Below are positions 50,932-60,478 of a stretch of 64,000 bases of DNA, piece by piece. Source of the DNA: Lachnospiraceae bacterium (lineage in GTDB: Bacteria; Bacillota; Clostridia; Lachnospirales; Lachnospiraceae). The notes under the pieces were generated by a model. It had not been told where the DNA came from and ran no database searches. It was given only the letters and a program-made list of their open reading frames with translations. Location of the stretch: the NCBI GenBank assembly GCA_017453065.1, contig JAFTKW010000015.1:248001-312000 (forward strand). Reading direction: 5' to 3'. How positions within the stretch are numbered: position 1 is the first letter of the stretch; the number at the start of each line of letters is the position of its first letter. Made by a program: the position numbers and the translations under genes.

Positions 50932-51588
50932 ATGAAAAAAACAAACTTGAGCAAAGACAAAGATTTTGTGAAGTTGTCAGAAGAGTGGTTTGATGGTCAA
51001 GCAAAGGTTTATGACGAAACAGACACATTGCTTTATTCAAAATATGGAAAAATCAGTTGTAAAAATATTTTCGATTATTTGAGCGACAGGAAGTATGAGT
51101 CTTTACTGGATGTAGGCTGCGGAACTGCTTATTTGATTGAAATGCTTTCAAAGAGGTATCCTGCTAAGTATGTCGGACTGGATTTGTCTTCTGAGATGAT
51201 TAAGCAAGCTAGTGCGAAAAACATTGCAGGAGCAGAGTTTGTCATAGGGAAATCGGATGAGTTGCCATTTGAGGATAATATGTTTGATGTAGTTACCTGC
51301 TCTCAGAGTTTTCACCACTATCCAGATACAGACAAGGCTATGCAGGAAGTGCTACGTGTACTAAAGCCAGGTGGAATTTACATTTTGTCTGACACTGGAG
51401 TTGGTTTTTTCAAGATGCTAGGTGTTAAAGTAGATAATTTTATTTACACCCATTTTAGCAATACAGGAGATTGTAATGTTTCTTATCTGAACAAATCTAT
51501 TCGTGATTTGAAGCGAAACGGATTTGAGATTGTGCAAGGAGAGAACATCACAACATTCATTTATACTGTAGTTGCAACCAAGAAGTGA
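50932..51588 (+). CDS. Class I SAM-dependent methyltransferase
   Basis: The protein has 218 residues. Motif I is LLDVGCGTAYLIEML with VGLDLSSEM, and VTCSQSFHHYPD and LKPGGIYILSD follow. It resembles UbiE/small-molecule methyltransferases. Start site TTAGGAGTATATAATC. It overlaps the region before the hydrolase gene. Confidence 0.88.
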   Translation: MKKTNLSKDKDFVKLSEEWFDGQAKVYDETDTLLYSKYGKISCKNIFDYLSDRKYESLLDVGCGTAYLIEMLSKRYPAKYVGLDLSSEMIKQASAKNIAGAEFVIGKSDELPFEDNMFDVVTCSQSFHHYPDTDKAMQEVLRVLKPGGIYILSDTGVGFFKMLGVKVDNFIYTHFSNTGDCNVSYLNKSIRDLKRNGFEIVQGENITTFIYTVVATKK

Positions 51589-51596
51589 GGTGGAGT

Positions 51597-52478
51597 ATGA
51601 ACTTATCAGAATTAGATGTAAAAAGAGAATGGGAATATTACAATAGCGTAGCGCCATTTCAAACCTTTTTGAGAAGTGGAAAGGAAATGAAATACCGTTA
51701 CTACAAAAAGGAAGATGCGAAAGCGACCATCGTAGTTTTGGCAGGTGGTTCGGGACTGGCGGATGGCTTTTTCCTTTTTCTAAGAAGTTTGATGGACAAC
51801 TATTCATTAATCACTATTCCATATCCAATCTTCTGCGAGGACAATCACCAGACGGCAGATGCGATTGCAGAGCTTGTTAGATATTTACAGGCGGACAATG
51901 TTTATTTCTGGGGACAGTCCTATGGAGGGCTTTTGGCACAGATCATTGCCAAGAAGCATCCTGATGTGGTAAGCGGATTGATTCTCACCTCTACTGCATC
52001 TTTTTCAACAGAGTTAACCTTTGAGGGTATGAAGTGTATCGTCAATATGATTAACGAGGAAAAAGAAGAAAAGAGAGTAAAGAAATATCGAAAGATGCCA
52101 ATGGGACTTGCCATGGCTATGTTTCCGATGATGTTTAAACCACATCTAAAAGGGGACAAAAAGGCCTACAAAACCATCAAGGAACTAATCAAAATATTAG
52201 AGCCTGAAATGAGCAAGGATCATTTTGTACACATGACACGTTTGCTTGGCGATTTGAGAAATCACTTCGGACAGTATAGCAAAGAGGATTTTGAATACTT
52301 GAAAGGTAAGGTTCTAATCATTGAGCCTGTAGATGACAAAACATTTACGGATGATATAAAGAAGGCACTATGCAATATGATGACTGAGCCCAAAGTGATT
52401 GAAGAAGTGGACGGCGGCCATCTTGCGATTATGTTCAATCCAGATGGTTACATTAGATTGATTGATGAGTTTATTTAA
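51597..52478 (+). CDS. Alpha/beta hydrolase
   Basis: The protein has 293 residues. The nucleophile elbow is GQSYGG (about 106-111), and the catalytic His is probably in VDGGHLAIMF near the end. It has a lid-like segment of about 80 residues. Likely an esterase, lipase or peptidase. The start at 51597 follows GTGAGGTGGAGT. Confidence 0.85.
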   Translation: MNLSELDVKREWEYYNSVAPFQTFLRSGKEMKYRYYKKEDAKATIVVLAGGSGLADGFFLFLRSLMDNYSLITIPYPIFCEDNHQTADAIAELVRYLQADNVYFWGQSYGGLLAQIIAKKHPDVVSGLILTSTASFSTELTFEGMKCIVNMINEEKEEKRVKKYRKMPMGLAMAMFPMMFKPHLKGDKKAYKTIKELIKILEPEMSKDHFVHMTRLLGDLRNHFGQYSKEDFEYLKGKVLIIEPVDDKTFTDDIKKALCNMMTEPKVIEEVDGGHLAIMFNPDGYIRLIDEFI

Positions 52479-52528
52479 CAAAATTTAAACATTTCCCAAA
52501 CAATTCATCAATAAATCTCCTTTAATAT
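52475..52528 (+). promoter_or_regulatory. Response-regulator-type direct repeat and -10 before the epimerase
   Basis: TTAACAAAATT and TAAACATTTCC (52475-52496) form an 11-bp-period direct repeat. A TAATAT (52523-52528) lies 26 bp beyond. The second half shares the block AACATTTCCCAAACA with the site at 61486. The first half overlaps the hydrolase stop codon. Confidence 0.45.
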
Positions 52529-52529
52529 C

Positions 52530-52564
52530 ACCTTTGTCAGCAAGAAATGCTGGTAAACAAAGGT
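52530..52564 (+). other. 5' leader hairpin of the epimerase mRNA
   Basis: Arms ACCTTTGT-CAGCA and TGCTG-ACAAAGGT form a 13-bp stem with an interruption. There is no T run, so it probably lies at or near the mRNA 5' end. Confidence 0.5.
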
Positions 52565-52613
52565 AAGTAACATAAAAACATTTATGATGAGATATGAAAA
52601 GGAGAAAAAGATT

Positions 52614-53627
52614 ATGAAGAACACATTGTATTTAGTAACAGGTGCAGCAGGATTCTTGGGAGGACATGTTTGCAGACAGTTAATCGAAAGAGGAGACAAG
52701 GTAAGAGCATTTGCTCTTCCAGGAGATAAAGCGATTCAGTTTATTCCAAAGGAAGTAGAAGTAGTAGAAGGAAATCTTTGCAACTTGGAAGATGTAGATA
52801 GATTTTTTACAGTTCCAGAGGGAACAGAGACTATCTGCTTGCACATCGCTTCTGTTGTGACAGTATCCCCTGAATACAATCCACTCGTAATGAACGTAAA
52901 CGTTGGCGGAACAAAGAACATCATTCTTTGCTGCCAGAAGCATCCAGAGTGCAAGAAACTTGTGTACTGTTCTTCTACAGGAGCAATTCCTGAGGAGAAA
53001 AAGGGTCGCAAGATGAAAGAGGTAATCTATTTTGATGAAGACCAGACTGTGGGATGCTACAGCCGCTCTAAGGCAATCGCAAGCCAGGCAGTGCTGGACG
53101 CTGCTAACAAAGAGGGCTTGAATGCTTGCATCGTTCATCCTTCTGGAATTCTTGGACCAGAAGATCCAGCAGTAGGTGAGACTACAAAGACTTTGATTGA
53201 TATTATCAACGGTGAGATGCCTATGGGTATGGATGGCTCCTTCAATCTTTGTGATGTGCGTGATTTGGCAGCAGGATGTATCGCGGCAGCAGACAAAGGC
53301 CGCAAGGGAGAATGTTACATTCTTGCCAACGAAGAAGTATCCTTCCGAGATTTCACAAAACTTGTATGTGACGAATCTGGTTGTAAGCCAATCAAGCAAT
53401 TCCTTCCAATCAAATTGGCGTATGCACTTGCTTCTATGATGGAAAAACTTGCAAAGAAGTCTGGCAAACAGCCTATGATGACTACTTTCTCCGTTTACAA
53501 CCTAGACAAGAACAACGCCTTCGACTATTCCAAGGCGCAGAGAGAACTTGGCTATACCACTCGTCCTTATGCAGAGACTATTCGCGATGAAATCGCATGG
53601 CTCAAGCAGGAAGGAAAGATTGCGTAA
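52614..53627 (+). CDS. NAD-dependent epimerase/dehydratase
   Basis: The protein has 337 residues. The Rossmann loop is VTGAAGFLGGHV and the catalytic pair YSRSK (YxxxK) follows SSTGAIP. It is an extended SDR resembling dihydroflavonol reductase/hopanoid-associated types. The start at 52614 was chosen because AAAAGGAGAAAAAG precedes it; a Met at 52584 lacks a site. The promoter may be controlled by a two-component system (see 52475). Confidence 0.88.
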   Translation: MKNTLYLVTGAAGFLGGHVCRQLIERGDKVRAFALPGDKAIQFIPKEVEVVEGNLCNLEDVDRFFTVPEGTETICLHIASVVTVSPEYNPLVMNVNVGGTKNIILCCQKHPECKKLVYCSSTGAIPEEKKGRKMKEVIYFDEDQTVGCYSRSKAIASQAVLDAANKEGLNACIVHPSGILGPEDPAVGETTKTLIDIINGEMPMGMDGSFNLCDVRDLAAGCIAAADKGRKGECYILANEEVSFRDFTKLVCDESGCKPIKQFLPIKLAYALASMMEKLAKKSGKQPMMTTFSVYNLDKNNAFDYSKAQRELGYTTRPYAETIRDEIAWLKQEGKIA

Positions 53628-53660
53628 GAACTGAAACGAGAGTAAAACAACAAAATTCAA

Positions 53661-53701
53661 GGGTACGAATTCCAATTAGAATGGGAATTCGTACCCCTTT
53701 T
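53661..53701. terminator. Terminator after the epimerase
   Basis: Perfect 13-bp arms GGGTACGAATTCC/GGAATTCGTACCC have a 10-base loop and are followed by a C and five T. Confidence 0.88.
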
Positions 53702-53715
53702 TGATTGCATACTAA

Positions 53716-54741
53716 CTATTTTAAAGGAACCGTACTTTCTCCTTGAATCAACTTAGGAAGAGCGGTAAAACTTTGAATTAATAAATCTGGGTTTTCTAGT
53801 TTTCGTATCATCATATTTCCGGCCTGAGCACCCATATCATATACATTGATATCGATAACGGTTAAAGCAGGATCAATGACTCCGGAATATGGATAGGTGT
53901 CAAAGGTTAAAAAAGCAATATCCTGTGGGATGGAAAGAGATAACTCGTGGAGTGCTTTGGCGGCTCCTAGAGCCAAAGTATTGTTGGCACATACAATCGC
54001 TTGTGGAAGAGGATGCTCTGTGTTAGAAAGAATTTCAAGCGTAGTTTCATAAGCCCCCAAGCGAGTGGCATTTGTGTAACCGATTCTGTGCCCGGGAATA
54101 TATTGCTTTTGACTTAGCATTCCTTTTCGAAATCCTTTGATTCTTTGATTGGAGATAGTGTCGCTCTTTTTTCCACCGATAAAAAGAACATCAGTATAAC
54201 CGCAAGCTAACATATGCTCGGCAGCATATTCGCCTGCCAAAGCGTGACTGGAATCAATCCAGCAAAGACGGTTTTCGAAGGAGGGATGTCCGATTATAAT
54301 ATGAGGTATGTTTTCCGACAAAATAAGTGCTGCCAACTCTTCGCTTACTGCAGAACCGTGGATAATCAATCCGTCGGCAGAACGCCTACTGATTTCCTGC
54401 ATAGCACGCTCACCAGGATATGCTTCCTCGGAAGTGTCCACGAGAGTTAAGGTATAGTTTTGCCTAGAAAGTTCGGAGTAAACACCGCACATAATGTCGA
54501 ACATATGAGGGTTTTGATAAGCAGTATCCTTCCCCAGATTGGTTAGATATACAATGTTTTGGGTGGTTTGTCTGGCAAAGCTTACTGCTCTTGAATTTGG
54601 TATATAATGTAATTTCTCTATTGCGGCGTTTACTTTTGCACAGGTTTCTGGTGATATGGTGCTCCAATTATTCAGAACTTTAGAGACTGTGGACTTTGAT
54701 ACGCCTGCTTCGTTGGCAACATCTGTAATTGTGACGGACAT
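53716..54741 (-). CDS. LacI-family transcriptional regulator
   Basis: The protein has 341 residues. The N-terminal DNA-binding domain (VTITDVANEAGVSKSTVSKV) is followed by a periplasmic-binding-like sugar domain. The start at 54741 follows TATGGAGGTATAT; the longer frame to 54915 is not supported. It is divergent from the ABC importer operon and probably represses it, with a maltodextrin as inducer. Confidence 0.92.
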   Translation of the reverse strand: MSVTITDVANEAGVSKSTVSKVLNNWSTISPETCAKVNAAIEKLHYIPNSRAVSFARQTTQNIVYLTNLGKDTAYQNPHMFDIMCGVYSELSRQNYTLTLVDTSEEAYPGERAMQEISRRSADGLIIHGSAVSEELAALILSENIPHIIIGHPSFENRLCWIDSSHALAGEYAAEHMLACGYTDVLFIGGKKSDTISNQRIKGFRKGMLSQKQYIPGHRIGYTNATRLGAYETTLEILSNTEHPLPQAIVCANNTLALGAAKALHELSLSIPQDIAFLTFDTYPYSGVIDPALTVIDINVYDMGAQAGNMMIRKLENPDLLIQSFTALPKLIQGESTVPLK

Positions 54742-54900
54742 ATATACCTCCATAAAAATGAATAAATTTAAGAATATAGTATAGCGGTTTCCTAACAAAG
54801 TCAACAGAACGCGATTGAAAAATGTTGAATACATGGGAAAACTAGTGATAAAACAATTATACCAGCAGCACATAAATGTGCGCAAAATAATAAGAAATTG

Positions 54901-54914
54901 TGAAACTGGTTTCA
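54901..54914. promoter_or_regulatory. Candidate LacI-type operator
   Basis: The perfect dyad TGAAACTGGTTTCA has the size and symmetry of LacI-family operators and lies 19 bp before the start of the binding-protein gene. A single half-site GAAACCGC occurs next to the regulator's own -10-like sequence near 54785. Confidence 0.6.
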
Positions 54915-54932
54915 TAAGAAAGAGAGGTTGTT

Positions 54933-56261
54933 ATGAAGAAGAAATTAGTATCTATGTTGCTTGTAGCTGGAATGATGATTTCCATGCTGGCCGGTTGTGG
55001 CCAAAGCCCTAGTGATACAGAACAGAAGGGGGATGTATCAGGGGACAATACCGTTGTATCAGGAAACGATACAGTTGTAGCAGGCAATGGTGCCATTGAC
55101 AATTTAGTGGCTGCAACAGAAGGAACAGTAGAATTGACTTTATGGTGCTCAGAAACAGAAGCATATCAGACAGTTATGAAGAAACTTGTTGCGGACTTTG
55201 AGGCAACATATCCAGATGTAGATTTTAATATTACAATTGGCGCAGAGTCAGAAGCAAATTGTAAGGACGACGTATTGGCAGATGTGGAGTCAGCAGCAGA
55301 CTTATTTGTTTTCCCAGATGATCAGTTGCTGGATCTTGTAACAGCAGGAGCACTTCAGAGTGTGGATGCGACTTATACATATAATCCAGCGGAGGCGAAT
55401 GCACAGTCCACAGTAGATGCTGCTTCTGTAGATGGCAAGTTGTACGCATATCCATTGACTGCTTCTAACGGCTATTTCTTGTTCTACAATAAGAATTATT
55501 TGTCAGAAGAAGATGTGGCTTCTTGGGATAACTTGCTTGCAGCAGCAGAAAAACAGGGTAAGACCGTTGGTATGGAAGTTTCTGGAGCATGGTATTTGTA
55601 CAGCTTCTTTGCAGGTGCGGGTCTTGAAATGTATAGAAATGAAGACGGATCCAATACCTGTAACTGGAATGCAACAGATACAAAATATACTGGAGCTGAC
55701 GTAGCAAAAGCAGTTACTGAAATTTGTAAGAGTAAGGCATTGGTTAACTGCGTCAATGAAGATGCACAGGCATTTGCTTTAAATGGAGAAATGATTGCAG
55801 ACGTAAATGGCACATGGGCAACACCTGGATTCAAGGAGGCTTATGGCGATGGCTATGCTGCAGTTAAGTTACCTACTTTTACTGTAAACGGAGAACAAGT
55901 TCAGATGGGCTCTTTTGCAGGTTATAAATTTGTAGGTGTAAACGCACATTCTAAAAACACTGGTTGGGCAATGCTTTTAGCAGAGTTTATTACTAATGAA
56001 AACAGCCAGAAACAGATTGGTGTTGCAACTGGAGAAGGCCCTGCAAACCTTGTTGCTGCAAGCTCTGAAGAAATTGCATCTGCTCCTGCACTTGCAGCAT
56101 TGTCAGAGCAGTCAGAATTTGCAGATATTCAGAGAGTAGGAGATAGCTATTGGGGTCCTGCAGCAACATTGGGCGAGACTCTTGTAGAAGGAAACTATGA
56201 AGATGTTCAAAAACTATTAGATGATGCAGTTGCAGGAATTACACAGCCTGTAGCACAATAA
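54933..56261 (+). CDS. Sugar ABC transporter binding lipoprotein (MalE-like)
   Basis: The protein has 442 residues. A signal peptide with the lipobox MLAGC is followed by a Ser/Asp/Gly-rich linker and an extracellular solute-binding domain of the maltose/maltodextrin type (VELTLWCSETEAYQTVMKKL; FVFPDDQLLDLV). It delivers oligosaccharides to the permeases encoded next. The operon lacks an ATPase gene, which is common when a shared MsmK-type ATPase is encoded elsewhere. Confidence 0.93.
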   Translation: MKKKLVSMLLVAGMMISMLAGCGQSPSDTEQKGDVSGDNTVVSGNDTVVAGNGAIDNLVAATEGTVELTLWCSETEAYQTVMKKLVADFEATYPDVDFNITIGAESEANCKDDVLADVESAADLFVFPDDQLLDLVTAGALQSVDATYTYNPAEANAQSTVDAASVDGKLYAYPLTASNGYFLFYNKNYLSEEDVASWDNLLAAAEKQGKTVGMEVSGAWYLYSFFAGAGLEMYRNEDGSNTCNWNATDTKYTGADVAKAVTEICKSKALVNCVNEDAQAFALNGEMIADVNGTWATPGFKEAYGDGYAAVKLPTFTVNGEQVQMGSFAGYKFVGVNAHSKNTGWAMLLAEFITNENSQKQIGVATGEGPANLVAASSEEIASAPALAALSEQSEFADIQRVGDSYWGPAATLGETLVEGNYEDVQKLLDDAVAGITQPVAQ

Positions 56262-56266
56262 TTCTT

Positions 56267-57670
56267 ATGAGAAAATATTTTAGAGATTTTTGTATTGCAA
56301 TAAAAAACGGAGATATATGGACGCGTTGCTCGATACTTGTTTTAGGAGCAGGTTACTTTGGGAGAAAGCAAATCGTAAAAGGCATCTTTATGACCTTGAT
56401 TGAAGTAGGATTCATTCTATTTACTTACTTTTTCTCCCTTCCATATATTTTGAAACTGGGCACGTTAGGGACTGTGCAAAGAGAAGAATATTTCGATCCA
56501 CTTACATTACAAAAGACAGTGAATGATTTTGACAATTCATTGCTTATTCTTTTGGGTGGGATCATAGGTATTTTATTTATCTTTGCCTTTGTTCTTCTGT
56601 ATATCCAAAACATGAAAGCAGTATACAAGCTTCAGGTAAGGAAAGAGAATGGCGCCCATATCAATAACTTTAAAGAAGATTGTATGGAACTTGTGAATAA
56701 CAAGTTCCATATCACTTTGCTTACTTTGCCAAGTATTGGAGTAATCATTGTTAATATTATTCCAATTTTGTTTATGGTTTGTATTGCCTTCACAAACTAC
56801 GATATGAACCATCAGCCACCAAGTTTTTTGTTTACGTGGGTGGGATTAAAGAACTTTCAAACCTTGTTCACTACAACGACAACCATAACTTTTGGCTATG
56901 TTTTTGTTCGTGTGCTGGCTTGGACTTTAATCTGGGCTGTTATTGCGACTTTTTCCACTTATTTTGGAGGAATTTTCCTTGCCAAGCTGATTAACAATAA
57001 AATGACAAGGTGCAAGAAACTTTGGCGGACGTTGTTTGTCATCACCATCGCAATACCACAATTTGTAACTCTGCTTTTGGTGGGAAAGATGTTTGGCGAC
57101 TATGGCATTGTGAATGGGATTTGTAATCAGATAGGACTGACGGGGTTTTTGCAGGATATAGGTTTGGTGTCCGAAGGACTATCGTACATTCCTTTCTTGT
57201 CAAAACCAGGTTGGGCGCATGTCATGATTATCCTTATCAACATATGGGTAGGAGTTCCATACCAAATGTTGAGTGCAACGGGAATTCTGATGAACATTCC
57301 TGATGAACAGTTGGAAAGCGCAAAAATTGACGGGGCAAGTGAGTTTCAGATTTTCTGGAAAATTACAATGCCATACATGTTGTTTGTGACAGGTCCTAGT
57401 TTGATTACTGCATTGATAAGCAATATCAATAACTTTAATGTGATTTATTTGTTGACCAGTGATTATGTAACAGGAAATATGGCTTATGCAAATTCCAATG
57501 CAAAGGAAGTGGATTTGCTGGTCACATGGTTGTTTACTCTGACTAATGATTATTCTAATTATAAAATGGCTTCTGTAATAGGAATATGCGTGTTCCTTAT
57601 TTCTGCAGTTCTTACGCTTATAAGTTTTTCACGTATGATTGCAGGCAATAAAGAGGAGGAGTTCCAATAA
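56267..57670 (+). CDS. Sugar ABC permease, MalF-like
   Basis: The protein has 467 residues and about eight membrane helices. The EAA loop (LESAKIDGASEFQIFWKITMP) is the ATPase-contact site. The long N-terminal region fits MalF-type subunits. No clear ribosome binding site precedes the ATG, so coupling to the binding-protein gene five bases upstream is likely. Its stop overlaps the next start. Confidence 0.92.
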   Translation: MRKYFRDFCIAIKNGDIWTRCSILVLGAGYFGRKQIVKGIFMTLIEVGFILFTYFFSLPYILKLGTLGTVQREEYFDPLTLQKTVNDFDNSLLILLGGIIGILFIFAFVLLYIQNMKAVYKLQVRKENGAHINNFKEDCMELVNNKFHITLLTLPSIGVIIVNIIPILFMVCIAFTNYDMNHQPPSFLFTWVGLKNFQTLFTTTTTITFGYVFVRVLAWTLIWAVIATFSTYFGGIFLAKLINNKMTRCKKLWRTLFVITIAIPQFVTLLLVGKMFGDYGIVNGICNQIGLTGFLQDIGLVSEGLSYIPFLSKPGWAHVMIILINIWVGVPYQMLSATGILMNIPDEQLESAKIDGASEFQIFWKITMPYMLFVTGPSLITALISNINNFNVIYLLTSDYVTGNMAYANSNAKEVDLLVTWLFTLTNDYSNYKMASVIGICVFLISAVLTLISFSRMIAGNKEEEFQ

Positions 57671-58512
57671 TGAAAAAGAAAGTAAAATTTGTATTTCATC
57701 ATTTGCTCCTGACTTTTCTTTCGCTGATTTGGCTGGTTCCTATTGTGTGGCTTTTTGTAACTTCACTCAGTGGTTACAAAGGAATCAACACCATGAACTT
57801 TTTTCCTACAGAGTGGTCATTGGACAATTTTGTACAGTTATTTTTAAGGCCTGATACGGTGGCAAATTTCCCTGCATGGTTTAAAAACTCCATGATTATA
57901 GGAGCGTTTTCTTGCTTGATTTCCACATCCTTTGTGCTGATGGTTGCTTATGCCATGAGCTGCATGCGTTTCAAGGGACGAAAGGCACTTATGAGTTTTG
58001 CAATTATTCTTGGAATGTTCCCGGGAGTTCTTTCCATGATTGCCATATACTTCGTAATGAAGATGCTCAGCTTGTCAAACAGTCTTTTTGGATTAATTGT
58101 AATCTATTCTGCAGGGTCAGGACTTGGATATTTGATTTGCAAGGGATTTTTTGACACGATTCCTGTATCTCTAAGGGAATCTGCAAAGCTGGAAGGGGCG
58201 TCGGAACTTACGATTTTTACGAAGATTGTAATCCCGCTTTCAAAGCCCATCATTGTATATACAGTAATCAATTCATTTTTAGCACCTTGGATGGATTTTG
58301 TGATAGCAAAGCTCATGATTCGTTCTAAGAATCCAGTTGACTGGACTGTAGCAATGGGACTTTACAATCTAGTGCAGCGAACCTTGGTAGGCGAATACTT
58401 TTCTGTATTTTGTGCTGGCGGTGTTATTGTGGCAGTTCCGATTTCGATACTGTTTGTCCTGATGCAGAAATTCTATGTGGAAGGTGTTACTGGTGGTGCT
58501 GTAAAAGGCTAG
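57670..58512 (+). CDS. Sugar ABC permease, MalG-like
   Basis: The protein has 280 residues and six membrane helices. The EAA motif RESAKLEGASELTIFTKIVI and the fold match MalG-type permeases. It pairs with the MalF-like protein. ATG shares a base with the preceding TAA; the binding site AGGAGGAGTTCC lies in the upstream gene. Confidence 0.93.
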   Translation: MKKKVKFVFHHLLLTFLSLIWLVPIVWLFVTSLSGYKGINTMNFFPTEWSLDNFVQLFLRPDTVANFPAWFKNSMIIGAFSCLISTSFVLMVAYAMSCMRFKGRKALMSFAIILGMFPGVLSMIAIYFVMKMLSLSNSLFGLIVIYSAGSGLGYLICKGFFDTIPVSLRESAKLEGASELTIFTKIVIPLSKPIIVYTVINSFLAPWMDFVIAKLMIRSKNPVDWTVAMGLYNLVQRTLVGEYFSVFCAGGVIVAVPISILFVLMQKFYVEGVTGGAVKG

Positions 58513-58532
58513 TTAGTAGAGTTGAGGTTGAA

Positions 58533-60263
58533 ATGAAAAAAGAAGCAGTACTACATATTCCGCTCTCCAATTATGCATATGCGGAGGATGAGCAGACGCT
58601 GGTTGTCCGAATACGAACAGCGAAGAATGATATAGAAAAATGCAGTTTGTTCTATGGTGACAGGGTTGATGTTCAGGAGCCAATCCGTACAAAAGAAGTT
58701 GCCATGGAAAAGGTTGCCTCGGATGACTTGTTTGACTATTTTGAGGGCAGCGTGAAGGATAGATACACAAGGGTTTGTTACTATTTTCTTTTAGAAGATA
58801 AAAAAGAAGCCTTGTATTATTATAGCCGTGGTTTTTGCGACAAGATGAATTGCCATCGGACCGAGTATTTTCAATTTCCATATATTCGGAGGGAGGATAT
58901 TTCTAGGCCGCCAGAGTGGGCAAATGATATTGTGATGTACCATGTTTTTCCCGACAGTTTTGCTTCAGGGAAAAAAGAAATACAAAAGCAGGGGAAAGCC
59001 TGCGAATACAAGGGTGCTACTACGGTCACAAACTTGGGCGGAACACTGAAGGGTGTTGAAGCGAATTTGGATTATTTGAAGGAAATGGGGATAAATTGCA
59101 TTTATCTGAATCCGATATTTGCGGCTAACTCCTATCACAAATACGATACCATTGATTATTTCGAGATTGATCCATGTTTTGGTTCGATGGAAGACTTTAA
59201 GTGCCTTGTGAAAAACTGTCATGAGAATGGCATCAAAGTGATTCTGGATGGAGTGTTTAATCACTGTGGACCAGACTTCTTTGCCTTTCAGGATGTGCTG
59301 AAAAATGGTGAGGAATCGAAATATTATGATTGGTTTTATCATATGCCAACACCGGTTTCTTTTTGTGATCCACCGAGCTATGAAGCCTTTGCCTATGTAA
59401 AGGAAATGCCCAAACTAAATACGGGGAATCCAGAGGTTGTGGGGTACTTGTGTAAAGTTGGAACCTATTGGATTGAGGAAGCAGACATCGATGGCTGGCG
59501 ACTGGATGTGGCCAATGAGGTAAATCATGATTTCTGGAGGTCATTTAACAAAGCGGTATGTGGCAAAAAGCCGGATTGCTTTTTGATTGCAGAGATATGG
59601 GAAGATTCGAGTGTATGGTTGCAGGGTGATCAGTTTCACTCTAGTATGAATTACACATTTACATATTTATGCAGAGACTTTTTTGCTACAAGAAAAATAG
59701 ATGCTCTTAAGTTCGATGAGCAGATACATAAGATGATTATGCGATATCCAAAACCAATTTCACTTGTACAGATGAATTTCTTGGATTCACATGATGTGCC
59801 AAGATTTCTTAGCTATTGCGATGGAAACTTAGAGAGGATGAGATTGGCATTTTTCTATCTTTTTATGAGTGTGGGTATTCCGTCTGTTTTTTATGGCGAT
59901 GAATGTTTTGTAGAAGGAATAAGTGAGCCGGAGTATCGAGCACCGATGAGATGGGAAAGTGAAAATGCATTTGCAGAGTTTTCTCAGTGGATAAAGATTC
60001 GCAAGTCTTATAGGGCGCTTGCAAAAGGCGAATACAGAAGCGCATTTGTGGACGCAGAGCGTGGGATCTATGGCTTTTACAGAATTTATGAAGAACAGAA
60101 ACTGTTAATTCTGATGAATAATAGTGATGAAGACCATGTGATTGATTTAAAAGAAGTTCTTTCAAATAGAAATATATACAAAAATGTGCAGACAATGGAA
60201 GAAACCGAAGACTTTGTTACACTTACAGCGATGAGTGGAGCGGTCTACGAAATTGCTTTTTAG
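58533..60263 (+). CDS. GH13 neopullulanase/cyclomaltodextrinase-like amylase
   Basis: The protein has 576 residues. An N-terminal beta domain of about 110 residues precedes the GH13 barrel. Catalytic residues are D325 (GWRLD), E354 (AEIWED) and D421 (DSHD), with DGVFNHCG (region I) before them. No signal peptide is present, so it acts in the cytoplasm on imported maltodextrins or cyclodextrins. It belongs to the importer operon. The start at 58533 follows TTGAGGTTGAA. Confidence 0.92.
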   Translation: MKKEAVLHIPLSNYAYAEDEQTLVVRIRTAKNDIEKCSLFYGDRVDVQEPIRTKEVAMEKVASDDLFDYFEGSVKDRYTRVCYYFLLEDKKEALYYYSRGFCDKMNCHRTEYFQFPYIRREDISRPPEWANDIVMYHVFPDSFASGKKEIQKQGKACEYKGATTVTNLGGTLKGVEANLDYLKEMGINCIYLNPIFAANSYHKYDTIDYFEIDPCFGSMEDFKCLVKNCHENGIKVILDGVFNHCGPDFFAFQDVLKNGEESKYYDWFYHMPTPVSFCDPPSYEAFAYVKEMPKLNTGNPEVVGYLCKVGTYWIEEADIDGWRLDVANEVNHDFWRSFNKAVCGKKPDCFLIAEIWEDSSVWLQGDQFHSSMNYTFTYLCRDFFATRKIDALKFDEQIHKMIMRYPKPISLVQMNFLDSHDVPRFLSYCDGNLERMRLAFFYLFMSVGIPSVFYGDECFVEGISEPEYRAPMRWESENAFAEFSQWIKIRKSYRALAKGEYRSAFVDAERGIYGFYRIYEEQKLLILMNNSDEDHVIDLKEVLSNRNIYKNVQTMEETEDFVTLTAMSGAVYEIAF

Positions 60264-60290
60264 TCCTATTCATTATGGGTTTGCATTTTA

Positions 60291-60329
60291 AAACAACAGG
60301 TCCAAGGCTATGCTTTGGGCCTGTTGTTT
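60291..60329 (+). terminator. Terminator of the maltodextrin operon
   Basis: A long stem AAACAACAGGTCCAA with CTTTGGGCCTGTTGTTT includes two wobble pairs. The T run is short. Confidence 0.65.
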
Positions 60330-60360
60330 GCTTAGAAGTGATCATCTGATTTCAAAAGAG

Positions 60361-60461
60361 TTAGGGAACTTTTTGACGAATTATTATATCAAAAAGTTCC
60401 CTAAAATTATATTGATAATTAGGGAACTTTGCGGTACAATATCAACAAAAAAGTTCCCTAA
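60361..60461 (+). promoter_or_regulatory. Paired-operator promoter of the Fic gene
   Basis: Two inverted repeats of the same motif occur. The first has perfect 14-bp arms TTAGGGAACTTTTT/AAAAAGTTCCCTAA (60361-60374, 60391-60404). The second has 12-bp arms TTAGGGAACTTT/AAAGTTCCCTAA (60419-60430, 60450-60461). A promoter TTGATA-17-TACAAT (60412-60417, 60435-60440) has its spacer and -10 inside the second repeat. This is a layout for repression. Confidence 0.7.
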
Positions 60462-60478
60462 AAGAAAGAGGTGACCTA

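Noticed and set aside
52680..53399. 239-codon minus-strand frame opposite the epimerase
   Set aside because: It is a shadow of a well-supported SDR gene and has no domain features or start site.
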